Shown: positions 1 through 9,140, counted from the stretch's first letter. The stretch: DNA of 64,000 nt from Hypericibacter terrae (GCF_008728855.1 NZ_CP042906.1:3284001-3348000); one strand, 5' to 3'. Numbers and translations are program-made. The notes: generated by a model from the letters alone, not told the origin.

Positions 1-1
1 G

Positions 2-292
2 ATCACCGAGCCGCCCGAGGTGCTGGGCCACCTGATCGGCGGCGCGCTGGTCGGCACCTTCATGGGCGTGCTGCTGTCCTACGGCTTCGTCGCGCCGACC
101 GCGACCGCCCTCAAGACCCGCTTCGACGCCGAGGCCAAATATCTGCAATGCATCCGCGCCGGTCTCCTGGCGCATATGCAGGGCTACCCGCCGGCCGTCT
201 CGGTCGAATTCGCGCGCAAGGCGCTGCTCTCGGAAGTCCGGCCCAGCTTCTACGAGGTCGAGGAGGCGGTTTCGGCGTTGCCGGCCGTCTAA
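2..292 (+). CDS. motA: Flagellar motor stator protein MotA, C-terminal part
   Basis: The reading frame is open from the left edge to a TAA at 290-292, so only about the last 96 residues are present. The visible part has a glycine-rich membrane segment (GHLIGGALVGTFMGVLLSYGF) followed by the conserved tail with a long helix (FDAEAKYLQCIRAGLLAHMQGYPP) typical of the MotA cytoplasmic end. MotA is the inner-membrane proton-channel subunit that pushes on the FliG ring of the flagellar motor. It lies 27 nt upstream of motB in the same direction, the usual pair. The assignment rests on the tail pattern plus the motB neighbour. Confidence 0.88.
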   Translation: MTEPPEVLGHLIGGALVGTFMGVLLSYGFVAPTATALKTRFDAEAKYLQCIRAGLLAHMQGYPPAVSVEFARKALLSEVRPSFYEVEEAVSALPAV

Positions 293-319
293 GCCGCTCA
301 ACCCGATCCGGACCTCCCC

Positions 320-1315
320 ATGGCCGAAGCCGCCGCACCCGGCACCAATCAGCCGCCGATCATCATCAAAAAGAAGAAGAAGGGCGGCGGTCACGGCCAT
401 CATGGCGGTGCCTGGAAGGTCGCCTATGCCGATTTCGTGACGGCGATGATGGCGTTCTTCCTGCTGCTGTGGCTCCTCAATGCCACCACGGAAGAACAGC
501 GCATCGGCATCGCCAATTATTTCGCGCCCAGCGTCGCGCCGGATGCGAGCAGCGGCTCGAACGGCGTGATGGGCGGCCAGACCGTCACCACCGATGGCGC
601 CATGGTGGCCGAAAACTCCACGCCGAGCGTCACGGTCGAGATCGACGCGCCGCCGGCCGAGACCGATGGCGATTCCGGCGGTGCCGCGACCGCAGCCGTG
701 GCGGCCCAGACCGACACTGCCGATCAGACGGCCCCCGCCCAGCAACAGGCCGCCCAACCGACCGACACGCAACAGGCCAGCGCCAGCGACCAGGAAGCGC
801 AGAAGCTGCTGAAGGAGCTCCAGGACGAGCAGTTCCGCCAGGCGGAGCATCAGTTGCGCCAGGCGATCCAGCAGGTGCCCGACCTCAAGACCATGGCGCA
901 GAACCTCATCATTGACCGCACGCCCGAAGGCATGCGCATCCAGCTGGTCGACCAGGACCGCGTCTCGATGTTCTCGAGCGGCAGCGCGAAGATGGAGGAC
1001 TACACCAAGAAGCTCCTGGATCTGGTGGCCCAGGTCGTTTCGAAGATGCCGAACAAGATCTCGATCTCGGGTCATACCGATTCGACGCCGTTCCAGAGCG
1101 ACAATGGCTACAGCAACTGGGAGCTCTCCGCCGACCGCGCCAATGCCAGCCGGCGCGAACTGCTGGCGGCGGGGCTCGCGCCGGACCGCATCGCCAATGT
1201 GGTCGGCAAGGCCGACACCGACCCGTTGTTGCCCGACGATCCCAGCTCGCCCCGTAACCGCCGCCTGAGCATCGTGGTGCTCAACGAGCAAATGCCGCAG
1301 CCTCCGCAGCAGTAA
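320..1315 (+). CDS. motB: Flagellar motor protein MotB
   Basis: 331 aa. A lysine/histidine-rich cytoplasmic N-terminus (KKKKK near residues 17-21) leads into a single membrane helix at about 36-55 containing AYADFVTAM. Asp38 is the expected proton-carrying residue. A low-complexity Ala/Gln/Thr linker (about 90-160) is followed by an OmpA-like peptidoglycan-binding domain (about 200-325) with SGHTDSTPF and RANASRREL. MotB anchors the stator to the cell wall and completes the ion channel with MotA. The lysine run and long linker fit alphaproteobacterial MotB. The start ATG follows motA by 27 nt. Confidence 0.95.
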   Translation: MAEAAAPGTNQPPIIIKKKKKGGGHGHHGGAWKVAYADFVTAMMAFFLLLWLLNATTEEQRIGIANYFAPSVAPDASSGSNGVMGGQTVTTDGAMVAENSTPSVTVEIDAPPAETDGDSGGAATAAVAAQTDTADQTAPAQQQAAQPTDTQQASASDQEAQKLLKELQDEQFRQAEHQLRQAIQQVPDLKTMAQNLIIDRTPEGMRIQLVDQDRVSMFSSGSAKMEDYTKKLLDLVAQVVSKMPNKISISGHTDSTPFQSDNGYSNWELSADRANASRRELLAAGLAPDRIANVVGKADTDPLLPDDPSSPRNRRLSIVVLNEQMPQPPQQ

Positions 1316-1450
1316 CGGCCTTTTTGACCCTACCGCTGCCGCGGTCTTGTCAGAACCCTCTGCTATTCCCATCTTTTAACGGTCGAGCGCCAGGGGTCCC
1401 GGGATATGCCCGGAATTCCCTTGAAATTCGGCCTGGGAGGGACTGTTTCG

Positions 1451-1969
1451 ATGAGCTTCGAGAATCGCCTGCCGGTCGCCACCGGCGAAGCCCGCTGGCA
1501 TGAGTCGGAGGCCCCGACGGTGATCGAGCCCCTGTCGGATCCGATGCTGTTCGACGGCATCCGCTCCCGGCGCGTGCTGGGCTATTTCGTCGATCTGATC
1601 CTGATCGGGCTGCTGAGCGTGGCCGTCTGGTTCGCGCTGGTCTTCGCCGGCGTCGTCACACTGGGCCTGCTGCTGCCCCTGCTCCCCCTGGGCATGGCGC
1701 TGGTTCCCCTCGCCTACCACACGCTCCAGGTCGGCGGCCCCCGCTCTGCCACCATCGGCATGCGGCTTTTCGGCGTGGAGGTGCGCAACTGGACCGGGAC
1801 GCGCCCGGACCTGCTGCAGGCCTTCCTGATGACGGCCCTGTTCCTCAGCACCATCGCGCTCACGGGATCGCTGATCCTGCTCGTCTCGCTGTTCAACGGC
1901 CGCGGCCGGACCCTGCATGACTATTTGTCGGGGACCGTCGTGGTTCGCGCCGAACGCCTCGGCGGCTGA
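1451..1969 (+). CDS. RDD family membrane protein
   Basis: 172 aa from the ATG at 1451, chosen because GGGAGGGA lies about 10 nt upstream; an in-frame ATG at 1406 would add 15 residues without a clear ribosome site. The protein has the RDD pattern: SRRVLGYFVDLILIGLL opens the first membrane helix, a second hydrophobic block follows (VVTLGLLLPLLPLGMALVPLAYHTL), then a TIGMRLFGVEVRN segment and a third helix. It ends with GRTLHDYLSGTVVV, the conserved RDD tail. The function of these small membrane proteins is mostly unknown; some are ion antiporters. It stands alone downstream of motB. Confidence 0.85.
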   Translation: MSFENRLPVATGEARWHESEAPTVIEPLSDPMLFDGIRSRRVLGYFVDLILIGLLSVAVWFALVFAGVVTLGLLLPLLPLGMALVPLAYHTLQVGGPRSATIGMRLFGVEVRNWTGTRPDLLQAFLMTALFLSTIALTGSLILLVSLFNGRGRTLHDYLSGTVVVRAERLGG

Positions 1970-2183
1970 TCGGTCCTGCCGCCAGCAGGTGAGATCGCGG
2001 CCTAAGAATTCCTCGAGCCGCCCGATCCCATCGCTGAATTCCTCGCGATAAATCCGCTGCAGCAGCGCATCCTCGAGCGCCTCCGTCAAAGGCGTTGTCA
2101 GATGCCCGAGATGGCGCCAGCATCCGGAACAGCGGTGTGGCGCCGGCCTTCTCGGCACCGACGCAGACGAAGTGCGGCAACAT
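1970..2183 (-). pseudogene. Sulfotransferase remnant (N- and C-terminal ends joined by a large internal deletion)
   Basis: Reading leftwards from an ATG at 2183, the first 23 or so residues (MLPHFVCVGAEKAGATPLFRM) match the start of sulfotransferases, whose PAPS-binding loop reads VGAxKAGTT. After about position 2113 the frame loses sense. One frame over, an EALEDALLQRIYREEF stretch followed by a segment ending GRDLTCW resembles the C-terminal end of the same family. About 200 central residues are missing and the halves are out of frame. I infer a decayed gene. The right-hand end of the relic (1970) is approximate because it runs against the RDD gene. Confidence 0.55.
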
Positions 2184-2432
2184 GGACGAGTCCCCCGGGC
2201 GGTATTCGCGGTCTTAACCCTGCCCCCCGGCAGCCCCCCAAAGGCCCGAATTCCCCAAAACCGACGCTATCCTAATGGCCTGCCAGAGGCTCGGCCGTGC
2301 CCCGAAAGAGCCCGGCCTCCGGGGTCCGCCGGCCGCTGGTGATTGCCCCAGAATCCGCTAATGTAGAGCGGTTAAGCTGACGACCCTGGGGCGGCTGGTC
2401 CCGCCCAACCAACGGCCCAAGATCCGCCTGCC
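2184..2432. other. Non-coding stretch before bpt
   Basis: No convincing gene is seen. A nested inverted repeat lies 40-90 nt before the bpt start: outer arms GCCCCAG (2345-2351) and CTGGGGC (2386-2392), inner arms CCGCT (2356-2360) and AGCGG (2368-2372). It could be a leader structure of bpt; no recognised riboswitch class fits. Confidence 0.3.
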
Positions 2433-3155
2433 ATGAGCATCCTCAACCGCACCCGGCCCCTTCCCTTCCTCGTCACCACCGAGCTTCCCTGCCCCTATCT
2501 GACGGCGCGGATGGAGCGGAAGGTCGTGACGGAATTGTCGGGCCCGGCCGCGGCCGACACTTACGAGACGTTGTCTCGCGCCGGCTTCCGCCGCAGCCAT
2601 GGCATCGCCTATCGGCCCGCCTGCCGGGGCTGCCAGGCTTGCGTACCCGTGCGCGTGGTGGCCGGCGAATATGATCCCGGCCGCACCCTGCGCCGGATCG
2701 AGCGCCGCAACGAGGACCTTCGCAGCGCGGTGCGTCCCGCCCGCGCCACGCAGGAGCAATATCGTCTCTTCAGCCGCTATCTCGAACATCGCCACAGCGA
2801 TGGCGAGATGCTCGGCATGAACCTCCAGGAATATGGCGCGATGATCGAGACCAGCCCGCTCGATACGCGCATCGTCGAGCTGCGCGCGCCCTCGGGGACC
2901 TTGATGGCCTGCTGCCTGACGGACTGGACCAAGGACGGCGTCTCCGCCGTCTACAGCTTCTTCGACCCCGATCTCCCGGCACGCAGCCTCGGCAGCTATG
3001 TGGTGGTCTGGCTGATCCGCGAAGCGCAGCGCTGGGGCCTGCCCTATGTCTATCTGGGCTATTGGGTCGAGGGCAGCCGCAAGATGGAGTACAAGTCGCG
3101 CTTCCGCCCGATCGAGCTCTACGGACCCGACGGCTGGCAGCGCGCCGCCCTCTGA
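2433..3155 (+). CDS. bpt: Aspartate/glutamate leucyltransferase (Bpt-type arginyl/leucyl-tRNA-protein transferase)
   Basis: 240 aa. It transfers leucine from Leu-tRNA to N-terminal Asp or Glu of proteins, marking them for ClpS/ClpAP degradation through the N-degron pathway in the cytoplasm. The N-terminal half has the ATE_N pattern: PCPYL near the start, then GFRRSHGIAYRPACRGCQAC with its CxxC-type cysteines. The C-terminal half (about 105-235) is the GNAT-like ATE_C domain, including SAVYSFFDPDLPARSLGSY and a YLGYWVEGSRKMEYKSRF-like end. Length is normal for bacterial Bpt. It is flanked by unrelated housekeeping genes on the same strand. Specificity for Leu rather than Arg is assumed from the bacterial subfamily. 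Confidence 0.93.
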   Translation: MSILNRTRPLPFLVTTELPCPYLTARMERKVVTELSGPAAADTYETLSRAGFRRSHGIAYRPACRGCQACVPVRVVAGEYDPGRTLRRIERRNEDLRSAVRPARATQEQYRLFSRYLEHRHSDGEMLGMNLQEYGAMIETSPLDTRIVELRAPSGTLMACCLTDWTKDGVSAVYSFFDPDLPARSLGSYVVVWLIREAQRWGLPYVYLGYWVEGSRKMEYKSRFRPIELYGPDGWQRAAL

Positions 3156-3297
3156 TCCTTCGACGCCCGTCCTTACGCGGCGACCACCCCTCTCTCACGA
3201 TAAGCGACGAGCAGCCCCGATCTGCCGCTTGCGGAAGCCGAGCGGCCTCGGCTCTAATTCCTCCTGTCGCGTCTCGCCGCCAACGCCAGGATGATCC

Positions 3298-4176
3298 ATG
3301 AGTCACGTCACCGTCGCCGCCACCCAATTCGCCTGCCAGCGCGACAGCGCCGCCAACATCGACAAGGCGGAGACGCTGGTGCGCCGCGCGGCGGCCAAGG
3401 GCGCGCAGATCGTCCTGCTGCAGGAGCTGTTCGAGACACCCTATTTCTGCCGCGACCAGAAGCAGTCTCTCTTCGGCCTGGCGAAACCCGCCGTCGGCAA
3501 TCCGGTCATCGCCCGCATGAGCGCGCTGGCCAAGGAACTCTCGATCGTGCTGCCGGTCAGCTTCTTCGAGCGCGCGAACAATGCCTATTTCAACTCGGTC
3601 ATGGTGCTCGACGCGGATGGCGAGACGCTCGGCCTCTACCGCAAGAGCCACATCCCCGACGGGCCGGGCTATCAGGAGAAATTCTACTTCAATCCCGGCG
3701 ACACGGGCTTTCGCGTGTTCGAGACGCGCTACGCGCCGATCGGGGTCGGCATCTGCTGGGACCAGTGGTTCCCGGAATGCGCGCGCTCCATGGCGCTGCA
3801 GGGAGCGGAGATCCTGTTCTATCCGACCGCGATCGGATCGGAGCCGCAGGACAGCGGCATCGACAGCCGCGACCACTGGCAGCGCGTGATGCAGGGTCAC
3901 GCCGGCGCCAATATGATGCCGCTCGTGGCCTCCAACCGCATCGGCACCGAGCAAGGCGACAATTTCGCCCAGACCTTCTACGGCTCCTCCTTCATCGCCG
4001 GTCCGCAGGGCGAGATGGTCGCGGAAGCGGGTCGCGACGAGGAGACCATCCTTACAGCCAGCTTCGACCTCGAGCAGATTCGCGGCCAGCGGGCGTCCTG
4101 GGGCTTGTTCCGCGACCGCCGGCCCGAGCTCTATACGGCGCTGCTGACGCTCGACGGGCGCAACTGGTCGGAGTGA
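3298..4176 (+). CDS. aguB: N-carbamoylputrescine amidase
   Basis: 292 aa, the family's usual length. A nitrilase-superfamily hydrolase that splits N-carbamoylputrescine to putrescine, CO2 and ammonia, the last step of the agmatine route. The catalytic triad is visible: Glu43 (LLQELFETPYF), Lys116 (YRKSHIPDGPGY) and Cys153 (GICWDQWFPE). FETPYFC and the tail RGQRASWGLFRDRRPELY are characteristic of AguB rather than general nitrilases. No agmatine deiminase (aguA) lies nearby. The next gene, a GNAT acetyltransferase, begins 31 nt after the stop and may be co-transcribed. Confidence 0.93.
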   Translation: MSHVTVAATQFACQRDSAANIDKAETLVRRAAAKGAQIVLLQELFETPYFCRDQKQSLFGLAKPAVGNPVIARMSALAKELSIVLPVSFFERANNAYFNSVMVLDADGETLGLYRKSHIPDGPGYQEKFYFNPGDTGFRVFETRYAPIGVGICWDQWFPECARSMALQGAEILFYPTAIGSEPQDSGIDSRDHWQRVMQGHAGANMMPLVASNRIGTEQGDNFAQTFYGSSFIAGPQGEMVAEAGRDEETILTASFDLEQIRGQRASWGLFRDRRPELYTALLTLDGRNWSE

Positions 4177-4207
4177 CACGCCGCCCTTCACGGATCCCTT
4201 GCGAACC

Positions 4208-4762
4208 ATGACTGCCGACCCACCGGTTTCTTCGCAGAAACCATTCAAGCTCGATGCCGCCGCTGCCGCCGCGCGGCGCGAGGAACTTGCCGAGATCCTG
4301 GTCGACGCGGTCGCCAGCGGCGCCTCTGTCAATTTCCTGTGGCCCTTCGAACTGCCGGACGCGCGCCGCTACTGGGACCGCATCATTGCCCGTATTGCTG
4401 CGGACGAAATTCTTCTTTTGGCGGTCGAGAACGGCGGCCGTCTGGTCGGGACCGTGCAGCTGCTCCCGGCGCCACAGCCCAACCAGGATCACCGCGCCGA
4501 TATTTCCAAGCTCCTGGTGTCGCGAAGCGCCCGCCGGCAGGGCATCGCCACCGTCCTGATGCAGGCCGTCGAGGCGGAGGCGCAAGGCCTGGCACGGACG
4601 CTTCTCGTTCTCGACACCGAGACCGGGAGCGCCGCGGACCGGCTCTACCGGCGGTTGGGCTACCAGGTCCTCGGCATAATGCCGCGCCATGCCCGCCTGC
4701 CGGGCGGAGAGCTTGCGGATACCACGTTCTTTTTCAAGCATCTGCCCGACGGTTCGCGATAG
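4208..4762 (+). CDS. GNAT family N-acetyltransferase
   Basis: 184 aa from the ATG at 4208; an in-frame TTG at 4199 would add three residues. The acetyl-CoA binding motif A is clear: ISKLLVSRSARRQGIATVL (R-R-Q-G-I-A), followed by a second conserved segment, LDTETGSAADRLYRRLGY, ending in motif B. The first 60 residues are Ala-rich and variable. The substrate cannot be read from sequence. Its close position behind aguB (31 nt gap, same strand) makes a polyamine or small amine a reasonable guess, but this is inference only. Confidence 0.88.
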   Translation: MTADPPVSSQKPFKLDAAAAAARREELAEILVDAVASGASVNFLWPFELPDARRYWDRIIARIAADEILLLAVENGGRLVGTVQLLPAPQPNQDHRADISKLLVSRSARRQGIATVLMQAVEAEAQGLARTLLVLDTETGSAADRLYRRLGYQVLGIMPRHARLPGGELADTTFFFKHLPDGSR

Positions 4763-4938
4763 GACTGCGAACCTGACCAGACAACCAATGACCGCTGCGG
4801 CTCGAAAATCGAACCCGCCCTCGTCATGAGCCTACATCCCCGTCCAAGCCCCATGCCATACTGATGTCCGGGGATGTGTGGATTGACGGTGGGGCGACGG
4901 CAAGAAACAGTCGCCGCTGAATGAACTTTGGGGGCAGC

Positions 4939-6594
4939 ATGCCGGCCAATCTGGTCGAGACGACGCCATCGGCCTACGCCTATCCGTTATTGATCAAGCA
5001 GCTTCTGTTGACGCCGCTGGCGACGACGCCCGACCAGGAAATCGTCTATCGCGACCGGCTGCGCTACCGCTATCGCGATCTGCGGGGGCGCATCTCGCGC
5101 CTCGCCAACGCGTTGTCGAGCCTGGGCGTCGGTCCCGGCGACACGGTCGCCATGATGGATTGGGACAGCCACCGCTATCTGGAAACCTATTTCGCCGTGC
5201 CGATGATGGGTGCGGTCCTGATGACCACCAATGTGCGTCTGGCGCCCGAGCAGATTCTCTATTGTCTCGATCATGCCCGGGTTGACGCTCTCCTGATCCA
5301 TGCCGACTTCCTGCCGGTCCTGGAAGCCATCCGCGACCGGCTGGCGACGATCAAGCGCTTCATCCTGATCGCCGATGGCGCGCCCATCGCCGAGAGCCCG
5401 GCGAGCTTTGCCGGCGAGTATGAGGCGCTCCTCGCCAAAGCGTCGCCCACCTACGAATTCCCCGACTTCGACGAAAACACGCGCGCCACCACCTTCTACA
5501 CCACCGGCACCACGGGCCTGCCGAAGGCCGTCTATTTCAGCCACCGCCAGCTGGTGCTGCACACGCTCGCGGTGGGCGTTACAGTCGGCAGCCATCCTGG
5601 CGGGCAGTCCTTCCATCGCGGCGACGTCTATATGCCGCTGACGCCGATGTTCCACGTCCATGCCTGGGGCTTTCCCTATGTCGCCACCCTTTACGGCGTG
5701 AAGCAGGTCTATCCCGGCCGCTATCAGCCCGATCTGATCGTGAAGCTCTTCGTCAAGGAATGCGTCACCTACTCCCACTGCGTGCCCGCGATCTTGCAGA
5801 TGGTGCTGAGCTGTCCCGAGGCCGCGAGCGCCGACCTGCATGGCTGGAAGGTCGTGGTCGGCGGCTCGGCACTGCCCAAGGGCCTCGCGCGCGCCGCGCG
5901 CAGCCGGGGCATCGACATCTGGTGCGGATACGGCATGTCCGAGACCTGCCCGATCCTCACCTCCTCCCAGGTCAGACCGGAGGAGCAAGGCGTGCTGTCC
6001 GACGAGGAAGAGCTCGCGGTCCGCTGCCGGACAGGGCTGCCGATCGCGCTGGTCGAGATCAAGATCGTCGATGCGGAAATGAACGAGCTGCCCGCGGATG
6101 GCAAGTCGGTCGGCGAACTGGTCGTTCGCGCGCCCTGGTTGACCCAGGGCTATCTGCACGATCCGGCCAGTTCCGAGACGCTGTGGCGCGGCGGCTATCT
6201 CCATACCCAGGACGTCGCCACCCGCCGCGCGGATGGCTATCTGCAGATCACCGATCGGATCAAGGATGTGATCAAGACCGGCGGCGAATGGGTCTCGTCG
6301 CTGGAGCTGGAGAGTCTGATCTCGCAACACCCGGCCGTGGCCGAGGTCGCCGTCATCGGCGTGAAGGACGCGAAATGGGGCGAGCGGCCGCTGGCGCTGG
6401 TGGTGCCGCGGCCCGGCCATGAAGCGGAGCTCACGGCGGAAGCGCTACAGCACCATCTGATGGTGCATTGCCAGACGGGTCATCTGCCGAAATTTGCGAT
6501 TCCCGAGCGCTTCCTTTTCGTCGCCGCGATCGAGAAGACGAGCGTGGGCAAGACCGACAAGAAGCTGCTGCGCTCCAAATACGGCGACGCCTGA
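4939..6594 (+). CDS. AMP-forming acyl-CoA synthetase (AlkK-like medium/long-chain fatty acid CoA ligase)
   Basis: 551 aa from the ATG at 4939; an ATG at 4921 is also in frame and would add six residues. The protein opens with TPSAYAYPLLIKQLL, as in AlkK-type ligases. It has the adenylation loop FYTTGTTGLPKAVYFSH (about 185-200), the A5 motif GYGMSETCP (about 335), the hinge DRIKDVIKTGGEW (about 440) and a C-terminal KTSVGKTDKKLL with the catalytic lysine. It activates a fatty acid with ATP to acyl-AMP and then to the CoA ester. It is a single gene, convergent with the SDR that follows. Confidence 0.92.
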   Translation: MPANLVETTPSAYAYPLLIKQLLLTPLATTPDQEIVYRDRLRYRYRDLRGRISRLANALSSLGVGPGDTVAMMDWDSHRYLETYFAVPMMGAVLMTTNVRLAPEQILYCLDHARVDALLIHADFLPVLEAIRDRLATIKRFILIADGAPIAESPASFAGEYEALLAKASPTYEFPDFDENTRATTFYTTGTTGLPKAVYFSHRQLVLHTLAVGVTVGSHPGGQSFHRGDVYMPLTPMFHVHAWGFPYVATLYGVKQVYPGRYQPDLIVKLFVKECVTYSHCVPAILQMVLSCPEAASADLHGWKVVVGGSALPKGLARAARSRGIDIWCGYGMSETCPILTSSQVRPEEQGVLSDEEELAVRCRTGLPIALVEIKIVDAEMNELPADGKSVGELVVRAPWLTQGYLHDPASSETLWRGGYLHTQDVATRRADGYLQITDRIKDVIKTGGEWVSSLELESLISQHPAVAEVAVIGVKDAKWGERPLALVVPRPGHEAELTAEALQHHLMVHCQTGHLPKFAIPERFLFVAAIEKTSVGKTDKKLLRSKYGDA

Positions 6595-6610
6595 GCGGAT
6601 CCGACCAGCA

Positions 6611-7366
6611 TCAGCCGGCGGTGTTGCCGCCATCGACCAGCATGAGCGAACCGGTCATGAAGGAGGAATCGTCGGAGGCCAGGAAGACGGCGGCCTTCGC
6701 GATCTCCTCCGGCCTGCCGACGCGTCCGAGGGGCAATCCCTCGCCCAGCGCCTTCAACCCATGCACCACATCGCCGGTGCGAACCTGCAGGCCCGAGACC
6801 AGCATCGGCGTCTCGGTGTCGCCCGGGCAGAGGCAGTTGACGCGAATGCCTTCCCGCGCGTGATCGAGGGCCATGGCGCGCGTCATCTGCGCCACCGCTC
6901 CCTTGCTGGCGCAATAGGCGAAAGCCTGGCGCCCGCCCACCACCGACCAGTCCGAGCCCATATTGACGATCACGCCGCCACCCTGGCGCTTCATGGCGCG
7001 AACCGCGGCGCGCGCCATATAGAAGACGCCCGTCACATTGACCGCGAGGATACGGTGCCAGTCCTCGTCGGTGACGGTCTCGATCGTGCCGCGGGCTTCG
7101 ACCCCCGCATTGTTGATCAACACGTCGATCCGGCCGAACTGCTTCACGGTCTCATCCACGAGACGTTCCGCAACACCCTTTTCCGCCACGTCTCCCGTCA
7201 CAAAGCGCGCGTCGGGACCGCAATCGCGCCGCACGGCCTCGCCGCGCTCGGCCGAGCGGCCGGTCAGCATCAGCCGCGCGCCCTCCGCGGCGGCCGCGCG
7301 CGCAATGGCCGCGCCGATGCCCGAGGTGGCGCCCGTGACCAGGACCGATTTGCCTTTCAATCTCAT
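6611..7366 (-). CDS. SDR family oxidoreductase
   Basis: 251 aa classical short-chain dehydrogenase. The cofactor motif TGATSGIG is at 11-18, NNAG at 85-88, and the catalytic Ser138, Tyr151 and Lys155 (YCASK) are all present. It ends with the usual FMTGSLMLVDGGNTAG. TGRS after the second strand, without an Asp, leaves NAD or NADP undecided. It lies 89 nt downstream of the aldehyde dehydrogenase on the same strand, so the two could act in sequence on an alcohol/aldehyde/acid route. The substrate is unknown. The alternative annotation '3-oxoacyl-ACP reductase' would be generic. Confidence 0.9.
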   Translation of the reverse strand: MRLKGKSVLVTGATSGIGAAIARAAAAEGARLMLTGRSAERGEAVRRDCGPDARFVTGDVAEKGVAERLVDETVKQFGRIDVLINNAGVEARGTIETVTDEDWHRILAVNVTGVFYMARAAVRAMKRQGGGVIVNMGSDWSVVGGRQAFAYCASKGAVAQMTRAMALDHAREGIRVNCLCPGDTETPMLVSGLQVRTGDVVHGLKALGEGLPLGRVGRPEEIAKAAVFLASDDSSFMTGSLMLVDGGNTAG

Positions 7367-7455
7367 CGCTTCCTCCCGTTCTTCCTACAGAACGCAAACG
7401 GGGAGGCGGTCGTCCGCCTCCCCGTGCTTCTTCGAACTCGGCAACGCCCTCGGGC

Positions 7456-8958
7456 TCAGCCGCCGATATGGATCCAGGTCGCCTTGAGCTGCGAGTACTT
7501 GTCCATCGCGTGGAGCGACTTGTCGCGGCCGAAACCCGACTGCTTGAAGCCGCCGAAGGGCGAGGAGATGTGGCCGTTGTCGAAGCAATTGACCCACACC
7601 ACGCCGGCCCGCAGCGCATCGGAGACCTTGAAGGCCTTGGTGATGTCCTTGGTCCAGATCGCCGCGGCGAGGCCATAGATCGTGTCGTTGCCGATCTTCA
7701 CCGCCTCTTCCGGTGTCTTGAAGGTGATGGTGGAAAGTACCGGCCCGAAGATCTCTTCCTGGGCGATCTTCATCTTGTTGTCGACCTTGTCGAACACGGT
7801 CGGCTCGACGTAATAGCCGCCGCTGTCGGTCTTCACGCGGTTGCCGCCCATGGCGAGCCTGGCGCCCTCTTTCTTGCCGGCATCGATATAGCCCAGCACC
7901 CGCTCCATCTGCGTCTTGTCGACGATGGCGCCCATGCCGGTCTTGGGATCGAGCGGATCGCCCGGCACCAGCTTCTTGCCGACGGCCATCACCTTCTCGA
8001 GCACCTGGTCCTTGACCGACTCTTCGACGATCAGACGCGAGCCCGCATTGCAGACCTCGCCCTGGTTGAAGAAGATGCCCCAGGCGGCCGCCGTCGCCGC
8101 CGCATCGAGATCGGGTGCGTCGGCCATGATGATGTTCGGCGACTTGCCGCCGCACTCCAGCGACACCTGCTTCATGTTGGATTCGCCCGAATAGCGCAGG
8201 AAGAACTTGCCCACCTCGGTCGAACCGGTGAAGGTCACGCAATCGACGTCCATATGGCGGCCGAGCGCCTGGCCGGCCGTCTCGCCGAACCCCGGCACGA
8301 CGTTGAACACGCCTTCGGGGATGCCCGCCTCGGCCGCGAGCTCGGCGATGCGGATGACGGTCAGCGGCGACTGCTCGGCCGGCTTCACCACCATCGAATT
8401 GCCGGTCGCGAGCGCGGGGCCGATCTTCCAGGAAGCCATCAGCAACGGAAAGTTCCACGGTACCACCGCGGCCACCACGCCCACCGGCTCGCGACGGATC
8501 AGCGACACGGCCTCGCGGCCGGTCGGCGCGATCTCGTCATAGATCTTGTCGATGGCCTCGGCATACCAGCCGATCGCCTGGGCCGCGAGCGGGATGTCGA
8601 TGCGCGAGCTGTCGCGGATCGGCTTGCCCATATCCATGGTCTCGAGCAGCGCCAGCTCGGTGGTGTGCTTCTCGATCAGCGCGGCGAACTTCATCAGGAT
8701 CTTCTTGCGCGCGGTCGGCGCCATGCGCGACCAGCTGCCCTTGTCGAAGGCCGCGCGCGCCGCCTTGACGGCGCGATCCACGTCTTCCTTGTCGCCCTCG
8801 GCAACCTGGGTGATCGCCTTGCCCGTCGCCGGGTTGATGCAGTCGAAGGTCTTGCCCGAGGCCGCCGGCACATATTTGCCGTTGATGAAGGCCTGGTTGC
8901 GGAAGGTCAGGCGCGACGCCTGATCCTTGACCATGTCGATCGACAGCGCTGCGGACAT
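7456..8958 (-). CDS. Aldehyde dehydrogenase, PuuC-like (gamma-glutamyl-gamma-aminobutyraldehyde or aminoaldehyde type)
   Basis: 500 aa NAD(P)-dependent aldehyde dehydrogenase. Catalytic residues are visible: Glu268 in LECGGKSPN and Cys303 in NQGEVCNAGSR; the PWNFPLL (168-174) and EEIFGPVL motifs are normal. Its overall pattern, with LETMDMGKPIRDS, WYAEAIDKIYDE and the FGGFKQSGFGRDKS end, is close to PuuC, which oxidises gamma-glutamyl-gamma-aminobutyraldehyde in putrescine use. The nearby glutamine-synthetase-like genes make a gamma-glutamylated amine substrate plausible, but no PuuB or PuuD partner is adjacent. It is separated from fhs by a terminator, so it probably has its own promoter. 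Confidence 0.88.
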   Translation of the reverse strand: MSAALSIDMVKDQASRLTFRNQAFINGKYVPAASGKTFDCINPATGKAITQVAEGDKEDVDRAVKAARAAFDKGSWSRMAPTARKKILMKFAALIEKHTTELALLETMDMGKPIRDSSRIDIPLAAQAIGWYAEAIDKIYDEIAPTGREAVSLIRREPVGVVAAVVPWNFPLLMASWKIGPALATGNSMVVKPAEQSPLTVIRIAELAAEAGIPEGVFNVVPGFGETAGQALGRHMDVDCVTFTGSTEVGKFFLRYSGESNMKQVSLECGGKSPNIIMADAPDLDAAATAAAWGIFFNQGEVCNAGSRLIVEESVKDQVLEKVMAVGKKLVPGDPLDPKTGMGAIVDKTQMERVLGYIDAGKKEGARLAMGGNRVKTDSGGYYVEPTVFDKVDNKMKIAQEEIFGPVLSTITFKTPEEAVKIGNDTIYGLAAAIWTKDITKAFKVSDALRAGVVWVNCFDNGHISSPFGGFKQSGFGRDKSLHAMDKYSQLKATWIHIGG

Positions 8959-9104
8959 TCATGTCTCCCGGTGGAATGGGTTCTGGAGGGATGGCGGCGA
9001 CATTAGCGGCCGCTCTGCGAGCCGGCAAGATAATGTCAACTCATTGAGAAATTTGACGATTTGTAACGCGACAAGCCGCGGGCCCGGCGGTTTTCCGTCG
9101 CTGC

Positions 9105-9140
9105 AAACGAAACGGGCCGCCCTGTTGCCGGGGCGGCCCG
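9105..9140 (-). terminator. Rho-independent terminator of fhs
   Basis: A perfect 10-bp stem (CGGGCCGCCC at 9113-9122 and GGGCGGCCCG at 9131-9140) with an 8-nt loop lies about 30 nt past the fhs stop. On the - strand it is followed by TTTCGTTT, a T-rich tail, so it should stop transcription coming from fhs and separate it from the aldehyde dehydrogenase. Confidence 0.75.

Noticed and set aside
1893-2183. An intact small sulfotransferase gene
   Set aside because: The 96-codon frame keeps only the first 23 or so family-like residues and then runs antisense into the RDD gene; a remnant fits better.
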